From the NCBI GenBank assembly GCA_030734395.1, contig JAUZTG010000002.1, forward strand, positions 1 to 64,000: a stretch of 64,000 bases of DNA, read 5' to 3'. The notes under the pieces were generated by a model that saw only the letters and a program-made list of their open reading frames with translations, made no database searches and was not told where the DNA came from. Within the stretch, counting starts at the first letter, position 1, and each line of letters opens with the position of its first letter. This DNA is from Sarocladium kiliense. Lineage: Eukaryota > Ascomycota > Sordariomycetes > Hypocreales > Sarocladiaceae. The position numbers and the translations under genes are program-made. Positions 42,743 through 53,584 of the stretch are shown one piece after another.

Positions 42743-44021
42743 GGCGGAGAGGACGTCTCATAGGTAGCCCGAGGGAAAGAAAAAGGAAGAGCTTGGCCAC
42801 AGGCGTTCTGAGGAGTGAAGATTCGGAAGAGAGAGGATGAGCTCGGGCTGGGTCCAGAAACCCGCGACCTTCCACCGTGGGCCTAGAGGCGGCTGTTTAC
42901 CGAGGCGAGACCCCGCGAACGTCTGAAGGGGGTAAAAGCGCTTGAACAAAAAGGAGAGGAATGGGCCTCGGGATGCTCGTGATGGTCTATGAGGCTGTAT
43001 GTTGATTTGCGAAACGAATGGATCTTGTGACCGATGTGACTGTGTGGAGTGTTCTTCACACCAAGGAATCGATGGTTATTTATCTTGCGACTTCCTTCAC
43101 GCGCTCCTCAGCCCAGACTAGCGGCCGCACAGTGCAAGGGTCATGCGGTCAAGGCGGCTAGGAGTGGGGTGGAAATCCAACACGGGCGTGTGAAAAGGAC
43201 GCACGGGTCCATGTTCTGCGGCCCGTTGGCGTCCACAAGCCTCGCAAAACGGCATCACGACGCGTCTTCCCTTCACATCCTTGCATGGGTGATGGAGCCA
43301 GCAGGGAAATACTTCGAAGCTATGTGTACTCTGATCAATCACTTTATGGCAAAGACTTCGATGACACAGTCTTCGTAGACACTACGGGCTTGGGAAGCTC
43401 ATCTCAGTCTCAGCCGGAGGGGCCAGACGATATTCTGAATAGAGGCGGATGGTAACAGAGAACCACGGAGTTATCCTCTTGAAATTACCTATGTATGCTC
43501 GCTCATCATGGCCTCGTACCCTCCGTCCCCGAACATGGTCTGTTAGTGGTTGCGACCATTCTCTGCAGCATTGTGGCTGTCATGGTCCGCTGCATCAGGG
43601 CGGCAGTACTTTGTGTTCTGCATATAGCTACCATCGATGAGCTTTGGATCCTGTGGCACGTGCGTTTTCAATCTAGAGCAGTATCATTGGGCTGATTCTC
43701 TTGAGCGACCTGTGCACTGACTCCTTTGCTACCACTACGCGGACTCCTAGGACGCAAAGCCCCGATGTATTATGTAGGACTCGCCGCGCCAATGATAGCA
43801 TCCAAAGTGACTTGAGGAAGCCGCCTGGATGTTCTGTTTTTGAAGGCATGCGTGTGCGCATCATGTACCTGAAGGCCAACCTCGGTGTGATTGAAGCCCC
43901 GTGTGCGCGCTTGAGTGTTGTTCGCCGCGGTTTGACGCGCAGGGCAGCGGTTCAGCGCGGGAACAATGCAAACGAATGTTCTGGCGCGTGTGCGTGCATA
44001 AAGGAGCTCAAACGATTCTGA
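42743..44021. other. Intergenic stretch, no gene seen
   Basis: Only short frames; includes the CCCH gene promoter and the 3' flank of the transcription-factor gene. Confidence 0.4.
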
Positions 44022-45940
44022 CTATGTGAGATACATGGTTTCTTTCTCTGATCGGAGAACCCTGTCAACGAGATATTCCCACCAAGGGTCTCTTGAACTG
44101 AGAGAAGTGGGGATGTCTTCGGGGTTCGATGGTGTGGTTCGTGGATCTTCTGATATCCACGCCCATATTCGTCGCAGCGCCGCGTGAAGCGGCGGGACGG
44201 TCTTGATGAGCTACGTTAGCGGCGAGGGCAGATTTGCAAAGGTCTGGTTGACTCACACTTCGGCCAGGGCTCTCCTGAACACGAGCCATCCACTCGTTGC
44301 AGAGGTCTCTGTGTGCGTTGGCTGTGCCGAGTAGCCCGAGGAAGAAAACTGGCAGTAGCGGGGACTGGGCTGTAAATACGTAGCCTGAGGTTGGCAGGAT
44401 GCGGATACAGTCTGCGAGATCGTCGACGGTAGTCAGAACCTTTGGATGATTGCGTGGAAGCCTGCTGGAAGTTAGTGCATTGCACCGGAAGGGAGGTGGA
44501 AACTGAACGACTCACCTCCAGAAGCGGCACTGAAGGTATGCGATGATTGCGATACGCCAGGCCTCGGCAGTAACCTCCGTCATTTCCTCTCGCGTCGTGA
44601 TGACATACTTTGCGGGCTTCATGCGGATGTCTTCAATTGGTTGATGTCCAACGGTGACCTTTGGCTGAACCCCCTCGGGATTTACTTGCCTGATCTCGTC
44701 GAGCTCTTTCATGATGAAACAGGCGAGCCTGGTCCAGTCTTCCTCTCCTTTTGGATTTGAAGCCTGGCAAGCAGTGATCAACGTAATCTGACTGACTCTA
44801 AACAGAAGCTTTCTCGAGAACCCGCAAGCGCCGTGGATCTCATTCGAATCACCGTAAAGTAACCATTGACAACGCTCAGATCGTTTTTCTGGATTGTCGA
44901 CAGGGAGCGCACTCAGTGGCTCAGAAAGGATCAAGCCTCGCCCAACCATCACATAATGGGCCATCTGAAGCTGCGTCAATTGAATGTTCTCTCTGCGCCA
45001 GAAACGTGAGCCCGGATCCCTCGCATCGAGGATCTCCTCTGCATAACGGTATGCCAGAAGCCAGCGGGGTTGCTGTTCGTGGTTCCAGCGACGTTCTGGT
45101 GACACAACCTGGAAGAAAGTGTTAGCTGTCTTTCCTCCCAGAAGGATGCCTGATGCTTACATCCTGCATGGCGAGAATGATCAGAAGCGTGACAAGTTCG
45201 TAATCATCCTCCAACGTTCGCGTTTCGGAAGCGAGCAGCGAAGCACAGCGCTCTGCACCGTAAGTGTAGTCGTGATCTATGCGACTGGCCAAAGAAGCGC
45301 TATGAGTGAAGTCGTAAATGTATAATCCCATGTAACTCATTATCACCGACCTAACACTTAGGAGGTCGTATTGTGATGCGAAGATGTGCCATATGTTGGA
45401 CCTAACCAATATGGTCCGCCCTGGTATGAAGTTTCTCACGTCTATCAACTTACGTCAGTGTGCCATGAGGCGGCTCACTCCCACCAGTAACTCACAGAAA
45501 CTCCAAAGTCTCCAGCCCACTTCATCCGCATTGACTGATCTGACGAAGGGCGATAGCCGGCGAGCAGGATGACCGAAAGAGGAGCTGGCATCGGCGGTCG
45601 CGTCTGTCAGAGTTGGAGCAATAGAGGGACTGGAGGCAGCCACAAAGACCATCGACGATGGCAGGCTTCCAGATCCTTCCGCCTCAGACTTCCCATCGGA
45701 AGACGAGCTCCATTTCAACCGAACCCTGCTTGACACAGCAAAGTCGGAGGTACCATCGGCCTCAAATTCGGTCTCGGCCGGGCGGAGGAAAGTCGCATTG
45801 GAACTAAGCATCAGTTGACCAGCCGCAAGTGATGTAGAAGGAAGTGACCGATAGGAGGTCATCCCGCTTCTGCGTGTGTTCCTTTGGAGTTTGATATATC
45901 CGTTCACTTGGCCGTCTGCTGGCAGCACAATCTTCGTCAT
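44022..45940 (-). CDS. Fungal-specific transcription factor (ACR-2-like middle domain), zinc cluster not found
   Basis: Exons 45940-45650, 45603-45496, 45448-45161, 45108-44516, 44464-44257 and 44210-44022 join in phase over 46-52 nt introns (558 residues). The Fungal_trans_2-type region shows ASETRTLEDDYELVTLLIIL, WNHEQQPRWLLAYRYAEEIL, MVGRGLILSEPLSALPVDN, WLLYGDSNEIHGACGFSRKL and LFRVSQITLITACQA. It ends with ALRRIWAWISEDP and RDPWWEYLVDRV. This order is typical of Zn2Cys6 regulators. No intact C-X2-C-X6-C cluster could be read: the region before 45940 (open to 46123) has only a possible remnant (DLLTCRYCTRSE) in another frame. The first intron (donor GTCTTT) and the N-terminus are uncertain. 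Confidence 0.7.
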
Positions 45941-47345
45941 CGGGTGCACCCGTAATGCTACACGGCAGTCCGAAAAAGGGCTTTGACGCGGTTTATACCG
46001 AAGCGATGACGATGTATATCGATTTGGTCGGTTCCGAGCGCGTGCAATACCGGCAGGTGAGCAGGTCCGAGTGGACACCTCGTTGATCCCTCCGTTTGTG
46101 TTAGCTTGAACAGCTTTCGCCAACGGCCTAGTGGTGGGGTTTGATGAGGCTTATTTACCGCCTTGGTGAGTCGCCGCGTGGTCATTGACACTTGATTCCG
46201 AGTTCAATCTTAAATACGTGGATCTTTGATCATTCTCTGCCAAGTCAGACCCCACGCAGGGATCACTCAGTCCCGAATAATCCTGCTGCGCCGGGTTGTC
46301 GAACAACACAGTCGATAGTTCAGTTGCTGTTGTTAGAAACTCGACGCGTTCGACTTTTCTCTGCTTCGCTGGTCGTTTAATAGAAACCAGCGTGGGTCCA
46401 GCGGACCTGCACATCTCCCATTCCAAGGTGCGGCCCGCCATCGCGGCCCAGTCAAAACGAGCCCGAAAGGGCTAAAATAAGTCTGAAGATTCCATATAAA
46501 GTCAGTGAATGAGCGATGCAAGATCAAAGATCGCAGGTCCCGAGGGATGCGATGTATGTACTGTTGACATTGGGGCCAGCCAGCTCTCACATGAGAAGGT
46601 GAGCCCAGCATCACTTGACCTGGCTGGCTGCCAGTGGGCGCAAGCTTTCTGAGAGAGGAGATGCCATGAAAGTCCCGCGAGACTGCGTGGCCGGTGATAG
46701 GGACAGGATGCCGTCGACTTGGAGGCCGACAGGGCAAGAGTTGTATGCCATGCTTCCACCAGGCCGGATGACAGGAATTTTGCCATCAGACGGACTCTAA
46801 CTTGAGGGCTGATGGGAACCGGGCATGATGCTCGGCATCACAGTACCAGTTCTTGGGAACAGGACGAGTCTGCTCCTGGCCACAAGAGTCCGAGGCAAGT
46901 CTGAGACTGCAACCGTGGTCCTTCTTCGAGAATCCAATCCTGATGCGCCATCGCAAAAGGATCAGGACTGAGAAGGGGCATTGACAAGGCTGCACCCAGA
47001 GCTTGCCAGGTCGCGCAGTTTATGGAGCTGTATCCGACTTACTTTGGCGACCGAACCCCCCTTGAATGCGAAATGCAGCCTGGTTGAAGTCCTGGTCCGA
47101 CTTGAAATGGCACAGATCGGGCGGACTGACTCAGGGTATACTCGATCGTCCCTCGAGGGATTAGGATACAGTGAGACGCATCTGTCAGAAGCTTAGGAAG
47201 AGAGAATGAGAAGAAAAGCGAGGCAAGGCAAATGCAACCAAGTCGATGATGTTGATTGCCCCGGTCGCGACAGTTAGTGTCTTTGCTTTTTTACCCCCAC
47301 GCCAACCCCATACACCCCAGTGGGGAGTAACTGCTGGGAGGCGGC

Positions 47346-47479
47346 AGCTCTTAGCTGCTGCGAGTGTCCCCGAAGTTCGTTTTTGGCCTTTGCTTGGATT
47401 GTCGGCGAATCGAGCTCTTGGCTGCTGTGAATGTCCCCGAAGTTCGTTGTTGGCCTTTGCTTGGATTGTCGGCGATCGG
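47346..47479 (+). repeat. 67-bp tandem duplication
   Basis: Two adjacent copies begin AGCTCTTAGCTGCTG (47346) and AGCTCTTGGCTGCTG (47413) and share GTCCCCGAAGTTCGT and TTGGATTGTCGGCGA. They differ at a few sites, so the duplication is not very recent. A partial third match GGCGAATCGAG follows. Confidence 0.75.
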
Positions 47480-48568
47480 CCGGAAGCAGTTGGGCTGGCG
47501 AATCGAGGGCAACCCCTGTGGCCCGATCAAGAAGTGGGGATGGACATGGTAGCAGGGATGTTGAAGCGATCGGTTCCGAAATTTGTCGCGCATCGCCTGC
47601 GATCGACCTGGGTTCGCAGGAGCAACAGCATGTTGCAGCATCATCATCCGCCATCTATTGGCTACGACAGGCATCCGGAACGCGATAGTGACTGAGACAG
47701 CCTGTACGACGGACGCATCGTAATGCGCCATTTTGCACAAAGTATGATGCATGCGCCGCATCAAGCCAGCTGACTTTGGCTCCTGCAATTGGAGGATTCG
47801 CTTATTGAGCGCCCTGCGTGTGGAAACCGCAAGCTTACTTTTGGCCATGCCTTGTTGGCATGTTGACCTGGTGCCGGAAGCCAGAATCGCCCCGCACGGC
47901 TCATCTGTCCACCCTCCACCTCTACAAAAGGGAAAGTATACTCACCAAAACTTTTCTACATTGGTATTAACGTCCACTGCCCTGGCCATGCAGTGGCGAC
48001 CCCTCACCAAGCCGCAACACACCACAGCGTGTCGGGCTTCACACCCAAACCGCATTCGACAGAATGGCGTAGAGAAGGACTTGACTTGCTGTACCGTGTC
48101 GGAGTGTCGTGGCGCCGCTATTGCATCGGCTGAAAACCTCCCCATACACCCCGGAGCTTGCTCCTTGGCCGACGGAGATCCGAGGACATGACGCCACACA
48201 TATGCAGTCTTGCGCTCGCCAGACTCAGCCTGCACATTGTGCTTCCAAGATGAAACCGTTGCCGTGGACCTGATGCCAAGATATGGTGGAAAGAAAATCA
48301 AGTTCAATTTATCTTCTTCAACCGCTTGTTCCTACATGCCAACCACCTGTGGAATACACAAGCAAAATAGTTTGTACATTCTGAGTTGAGCAGGCCTTCC
48401 TTCACGAGAAAAGGCAAGCCACTCCTGTGTTTCTCAATGCTCTCCCGGGACATTTGAAGAGCTATCAGGTCACTTCTCAAGGAGATCTGAGACAATATCG
48501 GTAGTGGGTGTGCCCTTTGGTACCTGCGCCCGCCGAGCCTCCGTTGAATTCTGCTGCATGCGTTGGCT

Positions 48569-48640
48569 CTGCGTGTGTAACAACTTGTGAAGGCAACTCC
48601 TACCGTAAAAGGGCAAGTGTAGAGGGCAACCCCTTTTCTC
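48569..48640 (-). repeat. Dispersed repeat, copy B
   Basis: On the minus strand it reads CACTTGCCCTTTTACGGTAG then GAGTTGCCTTCACAA. It resembles the copies at 32.2 and 51.8 kb. Confidence 0.55.
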
Positions 48641-50478
48641 ATCAGCTCTAGCCAAGCCCGCTGTGGATATGCGCTAGCGACTCCACAAAGCGTTGGGCTT
48701 CACGACCGCACCGAGCTGGTTCCATTTTCGTGCCATGTCTTCACATTGGCCAGCGGCACAAAGCGAGGAGTGTCAAGCGATGGCCAACGGTGTCATGGCA
48801 TCTGGTTCACATCTTCTTGGCGCTAACAAGTATTGATGCAGCCGAATCACCTGCATGGCCGCTTTCCCCAAGCCTCTGGCGTGATCCCGAGGATGATCGC
48901 TTGACGAGATCTTCCCGGCAAGCATCCCGAAGAGTCAGCCAGAGATGGTGCAAAGTTTCAATGGAACTTTTATCGCAGCATTCCAGGCTCACATTCCTTC
49001 TTGCTCGTTGTGAGACGCTGCAGCTGACCTTGGGGACGTTCGTTGGAAGTGAACCAGCATTCTTCACAAGCCCGGCTCCTGCGTCAGCATCATCTGATAC
49101 ACACCAGGGACGGGCGCTTTTGCTGGTCCGTCGGAGCAGAACCTACGAAGACTGGTGCCACGAGGCAACTGGGGAAGGATGCTTTTCCTGCCCCGATGGC
49201 GAAGCCTATCGGTTAAGTAACTTGGATGGGCAGGTGCCTAGCATTCGAGCTGCGGTAATACCCTCTCTCAATTCCCAGATCGCTGCTTGCCCTGGGTCCA
49301 GCATACCGAGGCTACAGATACAACCGCCTACTGCCGGCGGAATCCTGCCAGCAGCGTGGAAGTGCCCGCTGGGATGCGATCCCATGCGCGAAATGCGACC
49401 GACAGTAGCAGCACTACCCTCAGTATAAGGGGTGAAGCCCACTTTACAAGGCGACCCATGACCCAAAAGCACTGGCTACGCTAGCAACAGGGTCATTTGT
49501 GGCCCTGACCAGCTAAGCCGGACCCCAAGGCGGTTCACCCGAGAGCAGGTGTCGTCTTGTGCACTCATGCGCCGATGGCACGCGTGATGCTAGACATTCC
49601 ATGTGCAAGGCCTCTGGCAGAAGCAATCAGGCAAGACTACCTATAGTGGCTCCCGCAGATTATGATTTATGAATCAGGAACTGCGTTTTAGACGTACGAT
49701 GCATCTTGAACAGAAGACTTATCGAAATCAGTATGGCCGAATGGGGCCCCACTGACACCGCGCATGTTGCACTTTACCTTGTTCTGGGACGCACTAAGAA
49801 CTGAGGTCGATCACAGCCAGATGCGATCATGCTTGCACTGTCCCCATCACGCTCCACTCAGCGCCACGCCTAGACCACAAGTGGACTTCCACACTCTTCG
49901 TCACATTCCTGATGTTCATCCGAGGTTGAAGTGCGTGGTTCTCCGCATCCCTCGATTGGCACGACAGCAGAACGCTCCTTCAAGGGGCGGTGGCATGGGA
50001 GTTCATCGAGTCAAGCAGAGTGGCCGTGTTGAATGCATCCAATCAGAATTTTTTTCGTCATGATCGCTCGCGTCCGCCTGTTGCACTCCATTGGATCGTT
50101 TTCAAATGGGGCACCCTTGGGTTGGAGCTTCTCCCTACCCTACACCCTACCCTACATAGCGACTCAAAGGCACGCGAACAAATGTAGGACCTTGGCGAGA
50201 TGCGATCATCTGCAGAATAGGCCGTTGAATACGTCAAAATATGCGGCCATCGATGAGGACCTGGATTTGCCTCTATCTCAGGGTCAACCAACCTGATTGG
50301 GGTGAGTGCGTAAGGCCGTTCCCTGCGTCTACCGAAGACTCGTACAGCACAACGCAACACAACACACCACTCAAGGCATCAGAGTTCAAACAAGAAAGAT
50401 TGCAATTGAAGGGCCAAGGATATGTATTGGGCGTATAGCATCGCCGATTAGAAACATGTCATTCCTTCGTGTCAAGCA

Positions 50479-51620
50479 TCACCTCGCTTTCTGGGCGTAC
50501 ACGACGTTGGCTCGGTAATACGCGTGAACGGAATTAGTGCGGACTTCCTTGCGAAGCTTGGCTGCGTATACGGAGATCTCTTCCTTGGTCCAGCCGAGTT
50601 GGTTAGCCATGAAGCCGACAGTACCCTCCGTGTCGTTTTCGAGAGCGGCACGAGTTATGAGGCCCATTAGCTTGAGCTTAGGATCCCTGGCCCACTCGGA
50701 TGTCGGGACCTGCTGCAGTGTGAGCCTCGAGTTCCGGCAACATAAGAACTGGTGAACAGAAAACAGTGTTGATGGTATACCTTGAGGGGATTCTCAGTGA
50801 TTCTCGTAAAGTTGGCCTCTTCAAGTCCTTTGCGTTGCAGTCCATCTTTGACAACGCTGAAGGATACTTTAGAACCCAGCGCACGGGGGCCCTCGCGAAA
50901 GAAATAGCCCCACTTGCTCAGTGCTGTCTCGTCGGTCATCGTGTCATCATCGCACTCGAAGAAGCCGTTGCACTCGAAGGTCTCGATCCAACCGCCAGGT
51001 TTCAAGACACGGTAGGCCTGAAGGAAGAACTCAGTCCAATCAGAGATGGCGCCAACAAGCCAGCGGGCGTGAATGAAGTCGACTGAGTTGTCTTGAAAGC
51101 TCCACTCCTGTGTGAAGTCTTCGATATGGCTATTTGTATGATCAGCTTTCACGAGGATGGGCAAAGAGCAAGTGTTGCGAGGATACGCAATGACATACAA
51201 CTCCACGTTTGGGGGGACCCAACCCGGTTGGATCGGAGAAAGATCGGTCCCAACGACCTTGCACTCTGGATGGTCGTCACCAAAATTCCTGGATCTGTGT
51301 CAACAGAGGTTGCGCCTGAGGTATGCCGAAGACCTACATGCACCAGAGGCCCGTGCCAGTGCCAATGTCTAGAACTTTCTGCCAGCCTTCTGATAAGCAT
51401 TTTGGGGAGGTTAGGATGAGGAACAGATTAGAATCACACCTCTAGCTTGTCGGGCAATGGAGCGAGGTATAGCTTGTCGTCCAATGCAAGCGTGAAAACC
51501 TCGTGCCTAGTTGCAGTGTCATTCGCAAATCTGTAATGAGAGGGACCTTGCGACAACCTCATTTAGGCCTACTTACACCAAGTCGAGGTTGTAGTTCTGC
51601 TTACACAAGGACTGGTCGAG
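50479..51620 (-). pseudogene. SAM-dependent methyltransferase (LaeA-like class), 5'-truncated
   Basis: Exons 51620-51577, 51530-51440, 51378-51338, 51288-51187, 51129-50781 and 50709-50479 join in perfect phase (285 residues), with introns of 46, 61, 49, 57 and 71 nt. Motif I is KVLDIGTGTGLWC; the acidic strand is CKVVGTDLSPIQPGW. Then come the post-motif FQDNSVDFIHARWLVGAI and YRVLKPGGWIE, and a C-terminal helical end. Upstream of NLDLV the frame hits TAA at 51623-51621. No acceptor or ATG is visible there, and GC-rich unrelated sequence starts, so the usual N-terminal 50-100 residues are missing. Relatives methylate small molecules or act as regulators like LaeA. The rest is undamaged, so loss of the 5' end may be recent. 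Confidence 0.75.
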
Positions 51621-53584
51621 TTACACCGCCAAGCAGCGCCGGCCCCGCTTGTTGGCCGTTCCCGGCTACGAGGGTAGAGGGGGGGGAGGGGTGACAATCC
51701 CACGCTTTGTCGTTGGTCGCCTCCCGGGGACGGGGAGGCGCCTACGAGGGGAAGCTGGAAATGAACCAGCTAGACCCAATGCGGAAAGGTTTCAGTGAGT
51801 GTACTTTGCCGTTTACGGTATGAGCTGCCTCCCCACTACATGATCCGCATGCGATGCGACAATCACTTCAGATCGTTGGGGCACATATAGGGGGCCGTCC
51901 CCGAGCCTTACTGCGCCATTCAAATGAGGTTCGTCTCGCGCGTAAAGAGGCAGGATGAAAAGCTCTAGAGAAGTGGTATGACCGTTTGAGAACTTCCGTG
52001 CGAGGCGTGTCGGAAGGCGTACCGCCAGGGTCAACCTGCGCCGTCGCGTTCGTTCCACGGGGCAAACCGGCTTTTGCTTCTGCAGGGGCTCACATGAGCA
52101 TAAGTTCCAGCCAAGTCTGACCTTGAGGGTTAGAAGTAGGCGAGTGGGGCAATGGCACCGATAACGCACCAGTAAACCTTGGCTGCTCTAGTGAGGAAGA
52201 TGCATGATGCACGCGAGGCAGGCGTCAACGGAGTGGACACGATGAGAGGTGGAAGGAACTTAGGTACATATATATCCCAGGCCCAGCAGATCAGGGCCTT
52301 AGACCGTTGGCAGGATGATTCGGCGATCGTGGATCTTCCGGAAAGCAACGACTTAGTGCATGGCTAAGTATCTTCTTGCCTACGTGATGGACAATTTGAA
52401 TTCGTGAATATATGCAGTACTGAATAGTGGCATTATTCGAATTTGCTAGGTCAGAGGTGCGCGAAGAACTTGGGACTGTCGAGCGGGCGAACATGTCCCC
52501 GTTGCGGCTTGGGGCGGAGCTTCGTTATGCGCTTCGTGATTGACCGCCACTTGGCTTTACTCAGCTACTGTCCTGTTTGGATACAGGGCTCCCAACAGGG
52601 GTATGGAATGATAGCCCAGGGAGTGGCGAAACTCCCTCAGAGCCAGCAGCCAAGAACATGGAGGGCTAGACGCACACAAGCATGCTACTACCCTTTTCGT
52701 ATCTGGGACCGAAGCCCACGTCCCATGGCGCAACAGGGTGAAGCGGAAAGCAGGGTTGAGGCTCATTGTGAAACCAGCTGCGAGCCAGCGCGTGCACTTG
52801 TTGGCCGAGCGGCTGACGCCACGACACGCCAACACAGCGCTCGCCATGAGCTGAACCATCGAGTCAGGTTCGCTCGATACGCGACTCGTTTCGTGTACCA
52901 TGGCCAGGTTTCTGTCCTCACCACCTGCGTCGAGCCGATTTCTGGTGCTGTGAGCAGTTCATGTCGACAGTATGCACACCGCGTATGAGTCCATGGCACA
53001 GACAACCAGGCAAGGATGACGGCCAAACCAGCATACGCCAAGACTGGAGCCATGTGCACCCAGCTGCAATCACCGTTTTGATTAACTCATTCGATTCTCG
53101 TTAATCTGTTGCCTCCTTCCTCACGTTGCCATGATGTGCGGTAGGTGATCTTCGAGTGTCGCGCTGTTTCAGCCCCCAAACTCGGGTGGGTTCTTCACCC
53201 TATGATCACAAGGTTGAAATCAAGAGGGGCGAGAGGGTATGGAAAGTCAGAAAAGACAAGGCATGTGTTCGGAGCGAGGAGTAAAGACCCTGAGGTCATT
53301 CCTTCCGTCAGCCGCTGATCCTGACCTTTGTGGCGCGGCCCAGGTGCATGCGGCTCTGCGACCTTTCGGGAGAGCTCCCTCCCTTGATAAATATTCTCGG
53401 AGTCGCATGGCACAGGCTCTATCATCCATTGCAAGTTGTCACTTTAATTGCCACGGAGTCGAGTTATTCGTGGCCACTTTACTCACCTCACCACCTCTCA
53501 TCGACTTCATGCAGCATCTGTTCACTCCTCGGGGCTGCCCCGAAAGCGAAGTTGACGCTCGAATCCATTCTCGAACCCCCAAAT
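51621..53584. other. Gene-poor stretch with hairpin and G-run
   Basis: An eight-G run at about 51679-51686 and an inverted repeat (GCCTCCC...GGGGAGGC) at 51719-51741 abut the methyltransferase break. A dispersed-repeat copy follows at 51785. Frames to 181 codons without motifs. Right end is the insulysin promoter. Confidence 0.45.
51785..51840 (+). repeat. Dispersed repeat, copy C
   Basis: Reads GTGTACTTTGCCGTTTACGG then TATGAGCTGCCTCCCCACTAC, similar to copies A and B. Confidence 0.5.

Larger units (their letters stand above)
46124..50478. other. 4.4-kb gene-poor region with repeats
   Basis: Many frames of 60-230 codons are present but none shows a domain, signal peptide or splice structure; the plus frame at 48730-49428 is the longest and looks random. 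It contains a 67-bp tandem duplication and a dispersed-repeat copy, entered separately. Near 50131-50157 an imperfect run of CCCTAC occurs. Transposon remnants are plausible but none was identified. Confidence 0.4.

Noticed and set aside
48730..49428. 232-codon plus-strand frame
   Set aside because: Random-looking composition, no motif, no splice signals and no plausible start context.
50131..50157. CCCTAC run, similar to a telomere repeat
   Set aside because: Fungal telomeres are CCCTAA arrays; this run is short and imperfect, so an interstitial telomere is not supported.
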